Positions 1 to 7,944 of a stretch of DNA of 64,000 nucleotides are shown piece by piece. Position numbers and translations under genes: made by a program. The stretch lies in NCBI GenBank assembly GCA_021785515.1, contig JAJYEX010000005.1, forward strand, positions 187,515 through 251,514. The letters are read 5' to 3'. The stretch is from Pseudomonadota bacterium. GTDB taxonomy: Bacteria; Pseudomonadota; Gammaproteobacteria; Acidiferrobacterales; UBA6901. Each line of letters starts with the position of its first letter. Within the stretch, counting starts at the first letter, position 1. The notes below the pieces were generated by a model that was not told where the DNA came from, did no database searches, and worked only from the letters and a program-made list of their open reading frames with translations.

Positions 1-1461
1 CGCGCCCTCGGTAATCTCCAGCTCCAGCAGCGGCGGATCGATCCCGGCCTCTGCCAGCACACGCTTCACCAGGCCGGGAAGATCCTGTTGATGGAACTGG
101 CGCGCCGATATGTTGACCGCCATCGGCAGCTTTGCCAAACCGGCGTTGCTCCAGGTCTTGCACTGGGTGCACGCGGCCCGCAGCGTCCACTCGCCAATGT
201 CGACCACCAGCCCGGTTTCCTCGGCGAGCGGGATGAATTCCGAGGGCATGATCACGCCGCGTTCCGGATGCTTCCAGCGCAGCAGTACCTCGGCACCGAT
301 GACGCGTCCGGTGCGGGTCTCTACCTCCGGCTGGAAATTGAGGCATAGCTCATTGTGTTCGATGGCATGGCGCAGGTAGTTCTGGAGCGAGAGGGATTCG
401 ACGGCGCGTGCGTTCATGTCTTGCGAGTAGGCCTGGAAGTGATTTCCACCGCGCTGCTTGGCGCGGTGCATGGCGGTGTCTGCATTGCGCAGCAGCACAA
501 GACTGTCACTGCCGTCCCGCGGATAGATGCTGACCCCGACGCTGAACGTGAGAAAGTATTCGCGGGTGTTCACATACAGCGGTTGCTGTATGCCGGAGAC
601 CATCCGCCTGGCGAGCTCCAGCGGGGCGTGGCGGTCGGTGAATCCGGACACCAACAGCGCGAATACGTCGGCTTCAAACCGGTAGAGCATCGCCTCGGTG
701 CCGGTGGCGCGCTCCTCGGTCAGCAGATGTTCCAGACGGGCCGTGACGGCCTGCAGGAGCCCGTCACCCACGCCATGGCCCAGGCTGCGGGTGATGACAT
801 TGAACCGGTCCAGATCCATCAGTATCACTGCCAGGCGCTGCCTGCGGCCGGGGCCTGCTGCCAGGGCCTGTTCGATGTGTTCCTGAAACCGCCTGCGGTT
901 GGGCAGTCCCGTGAGCGTGTCGTGGTGCGCCTGATGCGACAGCCGGGCTTCCACCCGGCTGTGGCGGGTGATGTCCGCAATGTAGGCGTGGAATTCTCCC
1001 AGATCCGGTAGGTAGTGGACGCTGCAGGCGAGCACGTGTTTGTCCTTCGGGTATTCCCACACCTGGCGGCCTTCCGGCAGCGCCCGCAACGCTGACAGGC
1101 GCTTTCCCAGATCCGACGGCAGTAGGGCTGCCGGCTCATCGACCGCTGTGCCCAGGTCCCGAAGCATGTCGCCGGCGCCCGCGTTCGCGTAGAGCACCCT
1201 GCCGTCAGCGGACAGCGCCAGCACCGGGTTGGGATTGCGTTCCGCAAACAGCAGTAGCCGCCGGCGCTGGGTTGCAGTCGCCAGAAGCGGAAGCATTCGC
1301 AGGCCAAACACCGCCATGACAGCAATGACCGCCGCGCACAGCGCAATGATGACAACGGGCGCCACGTGCATTGCCGACAGTATGGCCACCACGGCCCACA
1401 TTGCCACCAGCGCAACATAGGCGGTGATGATCTTGATCCTCGGTCCGACCATCCTGTTCAT
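1..1461 (-). CDS. Membrane GGDEF/EAL protein, likely c-di-GMP phosphodiesterase (C-terminus cut by window edge)
   Basis: About 487 residues are visible and the gene runs off the left edge inside its EAL domain. The N-terminus, read from the ATG at 1461 (a second in-frame ATG lies at 1452), has two hydrophobic helices. A PAS-like sensor region follows at about residues 60-165, then a GGDEF domain with the HDTLTGLPNRR opening, then EAL. The GGDEF signature has decayed to EADVF (complement of 661-675), so cyclase activity is doubtful. The EAL part keeps EVLLRW (near 260-290) and VNISARQF, which belong to the substrate/metal site. I infer an inner-membrane c-di-GMP hydrolase whose degenerate GGDEF may sense GTP. 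No operon partner is visible. Confidence 0.88.
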   Translation of the reverse strand, partial: MNRMVGPRIKIITAYVALVAMWAVVAILSAMHVAPVVIIALCAAVIAVMAVFGLRMLPLLATATQRRRLLLFAERNPNPVLALSADGRVLYANAGAGDMLRDLGTAVDEPAALLPSDLGKRLSALRALPEGRQVWEYPKDKHVLACSVHYLPDLGEFHAYIADITRHSRVEARLSHQAHHDTLTGLPNRRRFQEHIEQALAAGPGRRQRLAVILMDLDRFNVITRSLGHGVGDGLLQAVTARLEHLLTEERATGTEAMLYRFEADVFALLVSGFTDRHAPLELARRMVSGIQQPLYVNTREYFLTFSVGVSIYPRDGSDSLVLLRNADTAMHRAKQRGGNHFQAYSQDMNARAVESLSLQNYLRHAIEHNELCLNFQPEVETRTGRVIGAEVLLRWKHPERGVIMPSEFIPLAEETGLVVDIGEWTLRAACTQCKTWSNAGLAKLPMAVNISARQFHQQDLPGLVKRVLAEAGIDPPLLELEITEGA

Positions 1462-1637
1462 CGAGGGATACCGCAGCTGGGGGGCCGGCGGCCGGCGCCG
1501 ACCGAACCCAGCCTATTTTACACCCGGCTTCAGTACGTGCCAGCGCGCAGTTTGCCGTGGCGGCAGCGGAGGCTGTGATACACTATACGGGAAGTCCAGG
1601 CTGCTCCCGCCGCCACCCGAGCTGACAATCGCCCACA

Positions 1638-2588
1638 ATGACCGCAGCACTGTCCATTCGGAATCTCATCAAGAACTACCAAAGTGGTTACATGGCGCTC
1701 AAGGGCATAGACCTTGAGGTGCAGCCGGGGGATTTTTTTGCCCTGCTCGGACCCAACGGTGCCGGTAAATCAACCACCATAGGCATTGTGACATCGCTGG
1801 TTACGAAAACCTCCGGCAAGGTCTTGGTTTTCGGGCAGGATATCGACAAGGATTTCAGCCGGGCCAAGAGCTTCATTGGCCTGGTTCCGCAGGAGATGAA
1901 TCTCAACATATTCGAGCCGCTTCTCCAGATTCTGGTCAACCAGGCGGGATATTATGGAATTCCGCGGTCGCGCGCGCTTGAACGTGCCGAATACCTTCTT
2001 GGTCGGCTCGGTCTGTGGGAACGGCGCGACGACGCGGTGCGCACTCTCTCTGGCGGCATGAAGCGGCGCATGATGATCGCCCGCGCTCTCATTCATGACC
2101 CGAAGCTGGTGATTCTCGACGAACCGACGGCCGGCGTAGACATCGAGATCCGCCATTCGATGTGGGAATTTCTCCGCGACATCAATGCTGCCGGCACGAC
2201 CATCATCCTCACGACCCATTATCTGGAGGAGGCCGAGAGCCTGTGCCGGCATATCGCCATCATCGACAACGGGGTGCTGGTGGAGAACACGACGATGAAG
2301 AAGCTGCTTGCGAAGATGCGCACCGAGACCTTCGTTCTCGATCTGCGCACCCCGCTTGCGCAGCTTCCGCAGTTTCACGACCACGAGGTCCGTATGCTGG
2401 ATGACCACACCCTGGAGGTCGAGGTCGTGCGCGATGTCGGCATCAGCAGGCTGTTCGCCGAGCTTTCGTCGCACAACATAGACGTGCTCAGCATGCGGAA
2501 CAAGACCAACCGCCTGGAGCAGCTGTTCATGCGCCTGGTGGAGGACAACCGGAGACAGCAGGACGCGGTGCGGAGAAAACAGGCATGA
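1638..2588 (+). CDS. ABC transporter ATP-binding protein, YadG-like
   Basis: This 316-residue protein is a single ABC ATPase. Walker A is GPNGAGKST (residues 38-46), the signature is LSGGM (137-141), Walker B is LVILDEP (157-163) and the switch histidine is H194. The roughly 100-residue tail after the ATPase core is usual for exporters of the YadG/CcmA/NodI class. The next gene, a matching ABC-2 permease, overlaps its stop by four bases, so the two are translationally coupled and form one exporter. The substrate of YadGH-type exporters is not established and nothing here reveals it. The start ATG has no strong ribosome-binding site, but the N-terminus aligns with the family's usual start. Confidence 0.93.
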   Translation: MTAALSIRNLIKNYQSGYMALKGIDLEVQPGDFFALLGPNGAGKSTTIGIVTSLVTKTSGKVLVFGQDIDKDFSRAKSFIGLVPQEMNLNIFEPLLQILVNQAGYYGIPRSRALERAEYLLGRLGLWERRDDAVRTLSGGMKRRMMIARALIHDPKLVILDEPTAGVDIEIRHSMWEFLRDINAAGTTIILTTHYLEEAESLCRHIAIIDNGVLVENTTMKKLLAKMRTETFVLDLRTPLAQLPQFHDHEVRMLDDHTLEVEVVRDVGISRLFAELSSHNIDVLSMRNKTNRLEQLFMRLVEDNRRQQDAVRRKQA

Positions 2589-3358
2589 CCCGCAATCAGA
2601 TGCTGGTTGCCTATATGACGATTTGCCGCAAGGAGTTTATCCGGTTCGTGCGCATCTGGGTGCAGACCATACTGCCGCCGGTCATCACCACGTCCCTGTA
2701 TTTCATAATATTCGGTGGGCTCATCGGCAGCCAGATTCATGACATGGAAGGGTTCCGGTACATGGATTTCATTGTTCCCGGGCTGATCCTGATGGCGGTC
2801 ATCACCAATTCCTACGCGAACGTCGTATCGTCCTTTTACAGCGCGAAATTCCAGCGCAGCGTCGAGGAAATCCTGGTTTCACCGACCCCCAGCTGGGTGG
2901 TGCTGTCCGGGTTCATCACGGGCGGTGTGGCACGCGGACTGGTGGTGGGACTGGCAGTGACCGTGGTGTCGCTGTTTTTCAGCCATCTGCACATCTACAA
3001 CGCGTGGGTATCCGTCTCGGTGGTGGTGCTCACGTCCACGCTCTTTTCGCTCGGCGGTTTCATCAACAGCGTCCTGGCCAGGAACTTCGATGACATCACA
3101 ATCGTGCCGACGTTTGTGCTTACCCCGCTTACCTATCTGGGCGGCGTCTTCTATTCCATACAGATGCTGCCGGCGTTCTGGCAGCGGATGTCGCTGGCGA
3201 ATCCGATCCTATACATGATCAATGCGTTCCGTTATGGCTTTCTGGGCGTCACGGACATCAATCTCTATCTGTCGTACGGAATCATTCTCTGTTTCATCGC
3301 AGTGCTTGCGGCGATCAGCCTGTACCTGCTGGAACGGGGCTATGGAATGCGCACCTGA
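2585..3358 (+). CDS. ABC-2 type permease, YadH-like
   Basis: The 257-residue product has about six hydrophobic segments and the ABC-2 membrane fold. An amphipathic N-terminus (FIRFVRIWVQT) precedes the first helix, and residues around 165-200 carry the PLTYLGGVFYSIQMLP loop typical of YadH/NodJ permeases. Its ATG lies inside the stop region of the upstream ATPase gene (ATGA overlap), so both subunits should be made in step. The two would assemble as a 2+2 inner-membrane exporter, by analogy with other ABC-2 systems. The substrate is unknown. A NYN-domain gene follows after a 57-bp gap on the same strand. Confidence 0.93.
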   Translation: MTRNQMLVAYMTICRKEFIRFVRIWVQTILPPVITTSLYFIIFGGLIGSQIHDMEGFRYMDFIVPGLILMAVITNSYANVVSSFYSAKFQRSVEEILVSPTPSWVVLSGFITGGVARGLVVGLAVTVVSLFFSHLHIYNAWVSVSVVVLTSTLFSLGGFINSVLARNFDDITIVPTFVLTPLTYLGGVFYSIQMLPAFWQRMSLANPILYMINAFRYGFLGVTDINLYLSYGIILCFIAVLAAISLYLLERGYGMRT

Positions 3359-3415
3359 GGCGTAACGGGCGCGGGGCGGACCATCAACGCGGGAACTGTC
3401 GAGAGAGGGGGCGGG

Positions 3416-4246
3416 ATGTCGGGATCTAATGAAACGCGCAACATGGCGCTGTTCTGCGACTTCGAGAATATCGCGCTCGGCGCGCGCGACGCGGAATATG
3501 CGCGGTTCGACATCGAAAAGGTTCTGGAGCGGCTGCTGCTCAAAGGCAGCATCGTCGTTAAAAAGGCTTACTGCGACTGGGAGCGCTACAAGGAATTCAA
3601 GGCGCCGATGCACGAAGCGTCGTTCGAGCTGATCGAGATTCCTCACGTCCGCCAGTCGGGCAAGAATTCGGCGGACATCCGCATGGTGGTGGATGCCCTC
3701 GACCTGTGTTACACCAAGTCGCACGTCGACACCTTCGTAATCATCAGCGGGGATTCGGATTTCTCGCCGCTCGTGAGCAAACTGCGCGAGAACAACAAGG
3801 TGGTGATCGGGGTGGGCGTGAAGCAGGCCTCCTCGGATTTATTGGTGGCGAATTGCGATGAGTTCATCTTCTATGATGACCTCGTGCGCGAGGAAGAGAG
3901 CAAGAAAAAGGCACGCCGCCGGGCTGCCGAACGGAAGGCTCCGGTTCCCGAGAAGAAGTCAGGGGAAAAGTCAGGGGAGAAGGACGAGGATCGCAAGCAG
4001 CAGGCGCTCGATATGGTGCTCGAGACAGTGGAAGCCCTGTTCAGCGAGCGCGGCAGCGAGGAGAAGGTGTGGGGATCCATGGTCAAGCAGGCGCTCAAGC
4101 GCCGCAAACCCGGATTCAATGAGTCGTCCTACGGATTTCGCACCTTCAGCAAACTGCTGGACGAGGCCGAAGCCCGGAATCTGCTGCGGCTCGACCGGGA
4201 TGAGAAATCCGGCGGGGTGGTCATCACCGGATTTACCCACGACTGA
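3416..4246 (+). CDS. NYN-domain (LabA/DUF88) putative RNase with C-terminal OST-HTH/LOTUS domain
   Basis: The 276-residue protein has an N-terminal NYN (PIN-like) nuclease fold at about residues 8-157. The expected acidic metal-binding residues are present: D15 in FCDFEN, D87 in SADIRM, and D113/D115 in SGDSDFSPL. A charged K/R/E linker (158-195) leads to a C-terminal winged-helix region (about 196-272, ending GGVVITGF) that resembles OST-HTH/LOTUS RNA-binding domains. This architecture is known for bacterial NYN proteins, and RNA processing or decay is the likely role, though targets are unknown. A GAGAGGGGGCGGG stretch sits just before the ATG. It is downstream of the YadGH genes, but a functional link is not evident. 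Confidence 0.88.
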   Translation: MSGSNETRNMALFCDFENIALGARDAEYARFDIEKVLERLLLKGSIVVKKAYCDWERYKEFKAPMHEASFELIEIPHVRQSGKNSADIRMVVDALDLCYTKSHVDTFVIISGDSDFSPLVSKLRENNKVVIGVGVKQASSDLLVANCDEFIFYDDLVREEESKKKARRRAAERKAPVPEKKSGEKSGEKDEDRKQQALDMVLETVEALFSERGSEEKVWGSMVKQALKRRKPGFNESSYGFRTFSKLLDEAEARNLLRLDRDEKSGGVVITGFTHD

Positions 4247-4442
4247 TGCGCATCGGATCGGTTTCCGTAAATTGTTCAATGCGTTGCCCACCACAGGCAG
4301 ACTCGGGGCACGGGGCCTGTCCGGACACAAGCCCGTCATATTCCCGGTCGACTATACTAAAAGCTGAGGAGCGCCGAAGTGTCGATTGGACGCCGCCGGC
4401 GACGGTAGGGCGCGGGCGGCTTGGGCCTGGTTTCTGGAGAGC

Positions 4443-5060
4443 ATGTCGGCAATGCGTGGATTTCTGCTGGGTTGCATCGTCATGGCGCTGTTTTTCGCCG
4501 GGGCGGCGCATGCGGAATCGTATTCACCAACGCCGGACCAGAAGGCCCGTCTGGACCAGTTCGGCTACGACGTGTTTCAGACCAGCCTGCCAGGCCTCGA
4601 GAACCAGAGTGGAGAGGTAAGCCCCAAGCTGCTGGTAGCACGGTTTGGGCAACCCCTGCGCCGCGTGCTGGCTCTCGGCCGCTACGGAGACGGGTTCCCG
4701 GGCGACAGCACTGTCATCCACTGGACGACCTGGTATTTCCGCGGACTGGCGTTTGCGATGTCCCGCCTTCCACGCCGGCATCACGGGGTCGGCAATGCGG
4801 ACCTGGTGGTTGTCGGCGTCAGCGTGACCAGTCCGGCGTATATTCTCAAGTATGGTCTGCATGTGGGCGAGACCCGTGCGCGGTTTTTCCGTGTGCTGGG
4901 GCCGCCTACCTATGAAGGTCACGGGCGGGTGCAATACGATGTGGAGAATGCCGCGCGGATCGCTCCCGACGATTACGAGATAGAGCCGTACCAGATCGAG
5001 ATGGATCTTGATCACCGTGATCGGGTGCGTCGTATCGTTTGGAGCTGGTGGTCCGACTAG
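4443..5060 (+). CDS. Secreted hypothetical protein, BamE/SmpA-like pattern
   Basis: I chose the ATG at 4443 because GGAG lies six bases upstream and it gives a clean signal peptide (MSAMRGFLLGCIVMALFFAG, cleavage near AHA-ES). An earlier in-frame TTG at 4386 only adds a non-signal leader. The mature protein of about 180 residues is soluble. It contains a GLHVGETRARFFRVLGPP segment followed by strands ending in a hydrophobic W-rich C-terminus, which resembles the short helix-strand repeat of BamE/SmpA-like periplasmic proteins. I do not recognise a named family. Location in the periplasm is supported; function is not. Confidence 0.7.
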   Translation: MSAMRGFLLGCIVMALFFAGAAHAESYSPTPDQKARLDQFGYDVFQTSLPGLENQSGEVSPKLLVARFGQPLRRVLALGRYGDGFPGDSTVIHWTTWYFRGLAFAMSRLPRRHHGVGNADLVVVGVSVTSPAYILKYGLHVGETRARFFRVLGPPTYEGHGRVQYDVENAARIAPDDYEIEPYQIEMDLDHRDRVRRIVWSWWSD

Positions 5061-5674
5061 CTTCGGGTTGTACCCCGGTAGCGCCCTGGTGCTGTGATCC
5101 GCGGGATTATTGTGCGGTGCGGGTGCGGTGGCCTGACTCGATCCATGAATTCTTGAAGCGTCTGAATCGAGTGGCGGGTCGAGAGCGCCCGATATTTGGC
5201 CACCCGAGCGCGGCCGGTATGTTTTCGTTCCCTCTGATTCCCGCTTCCCTGTTTTTGTCCCGGCGTTCGTCGCTTCCCGATCGGACTGACTTGCGACCCT
5301 TACCCAAGCTGGGTGGCACGCTAAATGGAGATGTTAGTGATTCGGGTTGTCGAATTTCTTAACTACGAATTTGCGAGGTGATTTTGAACGTAGGTAATTG
5401 TTAGAACGCTTGTTATTGGCTGGTACGTATTCTTAGTTACTGACAAAACAAGTGTTTTTTGGCGCGCTTGCCTCAGCGCACTGCCGGTTTTTTTTACAGT
5501 TTCAGAGAAGTTTTTCGCCTGAGCGTAGTCAGGCGTCTTGTATCATCATGATTTTGCGTAATATTCTTCAGCTTGCATGAATTTTGCATCAGAAAATGCT
5601 TAAAGACAGCAGGAGGAGTGAGTCGCCGGACAATGAAAGCGGCTCGTACACCACCTGAGGATCGGGCCAAAAAA
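5061..5674. other. 614-bp AT-rich intergenic leader without a convincing gene
   Basis: No reading frame here has a signal, domain or coding-like composition. The stretch from about 5330 to 5630 is clearly richer in A and T than its surroundings, with several T-runs (for example 5454-5460 and 5488-5495). It is probably the regulatory region of the following VPLPA-CTERM gene. I looked for a sigma-54 box of the kind described upstream of PEP-CTERM genes. The best match (TGGCGCGCTTGC near 5459) has the wrong spacing, so I do not call a promoter. Confidence 0.6.
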
Positions 5675-6337
5675 ATGAAACGCAAAATTGCGCTGTTACC
5701 GTTCAGTTTGTTGTTCTGGGCAATAACAGGGACCGCTCAAGCAAGCACGGTCACCTATGCTCTGACCCTCTCCAATACCAGCTCAAGCGGTCTGATCGAC
5801 GGTCCCACCTACGCTACGGTCAGCATCGCCGACAGCGGGACTCCCGGCAGCGTGATTTTCACTGTGGCACCGAATATGTCGGTGCTGACACCCGGCACCG
5901 GCACCTTTGGAATTTCGTCCTTCGGCTTCAACTCGACGATGAACTTGAGCAGTGCCACGTATTTCTTCGGTACGGGCACCAGCAGCAACGCTAAGTGGCG
6001 CACAGCCGGTAGCGGTCGCGAGGATGGGTTCGGGCTGTTTCAGTACCGGGTCGACACGAAAAGCAACAAGTATGCTCAGAATCCCCTGACGTTCACCATC
6101 AGTGGTATAGCGGGCCTGACTGCCACGGATTTCGCGGTTGCCTCGACCGGCACTGCCACTGCCGGCGAAGGTAACGTTGACTTTGCGGCCCATGTGGTCA
6201 ACTACTCGGTGAACGGGACGACGAATACTGGCTACGTTGGCGGGCCCGCGCCGGTTCCGCTACCGGGCGCCGTGTGGCTGTTTGGTTCCGGCTTGATGGG
6301 CTTGGTCGGTATCGCACGACGCCGCACCAGGATCTGA
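5675..6337 (+). CDS. VPLPA-CTERM (PEP-CTERM-like) sorted extracellular protein
   Basis: Read from the ATG at 5675 the product is 220 residues, starting with a signal peptide (MKRKIALLPFSLLFWAITG, cleavage after AQA). The body is rich in Ser, Thr, Gly and Ala with alternating strands and no catalytic motif. The C-terminus is the decisive feature: VPLPGAVWLFGSGLMGLVG followed by an Arg-rich end, the tripartite sorting signal of VPLPA-CTERM/PEP-CTERM proteins. These are processed by an exosortase-type enzyme and are linked to exopolysaccharide or biofilm formation. No exosortase is in this window. In-frame starts at 5633 and 5573 exist; AGGAGG at 5611-5616 would suit neither well. Confidence 0.85.
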   Translation: MKRKIALLPFSLLFWAITGTAQASTVTYALTLSNTSSSGLIDGPTYATVSIADSGTPGSVIFTVAPNMSVLTPGTGTFGISSFGFNSTMNLSSATYFFGTGTSSNAKWRTAGSGREDGFGLFQYRVDTKSNKYAQNPLTFTISGIAGLTATDFAVASTGTATAGEGNVDFAAHVVNYSVNGTTNTGYVGGPAPVPLPGAVWLFGSGLMGLVGIARRRTRI

Positions 6338-6472
6338 CCGTTAATCTTGCAAGGTACCGGCTCTGACGGAAGCGTTGTTAGGTATCAGCGCAAAGCGTGG
6401 TTGGGTATTACGTGCCTTCAGGACGCATGCGGATGCGGGACTTTGATGTCGGCCTATGCGCCAGTTGAGTCG

Positions 6473-6727
6473 TCAGTTCAGATTGGTTGCCGAGAAGAGC
6501 AGCACTTTCCCGCCGGTAAAGGTCACGTTGATCGACCGTTTTTTATTTCCCCAGGTGCAGTAACGCAGACCCATCACGTCATCGCACTTTGCCGGTGCGC
6601 CAATCAGTCCGGTAACGTCACGGTATGACATGCCAACCGCGATCTTGTTATAATTTTTTTCCGTCAGCCTGCTGCAACCCGATAAGGCCGCCAACAACAA
6701 CGCGGCCACGATGATCCTGCTTTTCAT
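6473..6727 (-). CDS. Small lipoprotein, BamE/SmpA-like fold
   Basis: The 84-residue product begins with a lipoprotein signal peptide and a clear lipobox, LSGC, so the mature protein starts at a lipidated cysteine at about residue 18. The rest has KIAVGMSYRDVTGLIGAP followed by strands that end in VTFTGGKVLLFSATNL. That pattern (GMS..V..LLG.P, then W or V/F strands) is characteristic of small BamE/DUF3862-type outer-membrane lipoproteins. Two further cysteines (CDD, YC) could form a disulfide. It stands alone, convergent to the VPLPA-CTERM gene. A role in envelope assembly is only a guess. Confidence 0.75.
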   Translation of the reverse strand: MKSRIIVAALLLAALSGCSRLTEKNYNKIAVGMSYRDVTGLIGAPAKCDDVMGLRYCTWGNKKRSINVTFTGGKVLLFSATNLN

Positions 6728-6876
6728 GGCAATTTTCGAAGTCGAACGATGAATTGTCCGTCATTCTAGCATTGATATCCCGTCCGGCCGCAAATTTACG
6801 AAGTCTCGACTTCGCCGATCCTCACAGATACGTCCGGCAGTGGGCGATCCGGCCCGGGCTGTCCAATAAAGCCTTT

Positions 6877-7812
6877 TCAAGACTTGTTTTCGGCAAGAGT
6901 GAGCGCCACCGCATTGGAAGCACCTTCCGCAGCGATGTAATCCAGGAACGCCCGGGTAACCGTCGAAAGCTGTTTTCCCATGGGGTAGACGGCATACCAT
7001 TGACGCAGCAAAGGGAAACCCCTTACGTCAAGCACCGCGAAGGCGCCGGATGCCGCGTCCAGAGTCAGTGCGTGACGGGACAGCACCGCCAGCCCTAGCC
7101 CGCCGGCCACCGTCTGTTTCACCGCTTCGTTGCTGCCGAGTGTCATGCGCACCGTGAGGCGCACGCCATGCTTCTCGAAAAAGCGTTCCGCGGCAAGCCG
7201 TGTTCCGGATCCTGACTCACGCATAATGAAGGGTTCGCCGGCAAGCCGCGCCGGGTCAATGTCCTGTTCGAGGGCGAGGGGATGATCGGCCGGCGCCAGG
7301 ACCACCAGAGGGTTTTCCATGAAGGGCTGTGCGATCACACTCAGATTCTCCGGTACCTGTCCCATGATGTAGAGATCGTCCAGGTTCTGCTTCAGTCGCT
7401 CCAGGATCTGATCGCGATTGGACATTTCCATGCTGGCTTCGATACCGGGATGGCGCTTGCAGAACGCGCCCAGAAGATGGGGCGCGATGTATTTCGCGGT
7501 CGTTATAATGGACAGCTTCAAATGGCCGCGCTCCAGACCCTGGGCTTCAGCCAGATCTATGACCAGTCTTTCCAGACGTTCGAAAATATCCCGGCTGGCT
7601 GCATCAACCAATCGCCCGGCGCCGGTAAGAGACAGCCGCTTGCCGATCTGCTCATGCAGCGGTGCGCCCACCGCTTCAGACAGTTGCTTGATCTGAATCG
7701 ACAGAGCAGCCGGTGTCATATGCAATTCCGCGGCGGCACGGGTGACATTCAGGTGCCGTACGAAGGCCGTGAAAACCTTCAACTGATGCAAAGTCGCATG
7801 GCGCAATGGCAT
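6877..7812 (-). CDS. LysR-family regulator, CbbR-like, of the dab carbon-uptake operon
   Basis: This 311-residue protein has an N-terminal winged helix-turn-helix (residues 8-66; TRAAAELHMTPAALSIQIKQL is the recognition region) and a LysR effector-binding domain from about 92 on. Its start matches CbbR proteins (LHQLKVFTAFVRHLNVTRAA). It is divergent from dabB with a 132-bp AT-rich gap holding two T-N11-A-type inverted repeats, the layout in which a LysR regulator controls the neighbouring operon and itself. I infer that it senses a carbon-status metabolite and activates dabBA. The ligand is unknown, and whether it also controls Calvin-cycle genes elsewhere cannot be seen. Confidence 0.88.
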   Translation of the reverse strand: MPLRHATLHQLKVFTAFVRHLNVTRAAAELHMTPAALSIQIKQLSEAVGAPLHEQIGKRLSLTGAGRLVDAASRDIFERLERLVIDLAEAQGLERGHLKLSIITTAKYIAPHLLGAFCKRHPGIEASMEMSNRDQILERLKQNLDDLYIMGQVPENLSVIAQPFMENPLVVLAPADHPLALEQDIDPARLAGEPFIMRESGSGTRLAAERFFEKHGVRLTVRMTLGSNEAVKQTVAGGLGLAVLSRHALTLDAASGAFAVLDVRGFPLLRQWYAVYPMGKQLSTVTRAFLDYIAAEGASNAVALTLAENKS

Positions 7813-7815
7813 TTG

Positions 7816-7831
7816 TTATACCAAAATATAA
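7816..7831. promoter_or_regulatory. Candidate LysR operator 1 (TTATA-N6-TATAA)
   Basis: TTATACCAAAATATAA is a perfect 5-bp inverted repeat with a 6-base spacer and fits both T-N11-A and the TNA-N7-TNA motif described for CbbR sites. It lies four bases upstream of the regulator's start codon, suggesting autoregulation. Confidence 0.45.
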
Positions 7832-7847
7832 CGTAATGTAATTTATG

Positions 7848-7863
7848 TTTAAATTAACTTAAA
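7848..7863. promoter_or_regulatory. Candidate LysR operator 2 (TTTAA-N6-TTAAA)
   Basis: TTTAAATTAACTTAAA is a second perfect 5-bp inverted repeat with the same 6-base spacer, 32 bp from the first (about three helical turns) and 82 bp upstream of dabB. AT-rich sequence can produce such repeats by chance; the same geometry twice in a divergent LysR promoter makes it worth listing. Confidence 0.38.
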
Positions 7864-7944
7864 TATACCAGCCCTGTAAAGTGGTTTCCGCCCCGCACGT
7901 TCAAGGCGGGTATCCGAAAGTTAAGTTCAACACAGGAGACCACT

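Noticed and set aside
5455-5480. Sigma-54 promoter for the VPLPA-CTERM gene (TGGCGCGCTTGC)
   Set aside because: GG and GC elements are spaced too closely for a -24/-12 pair.
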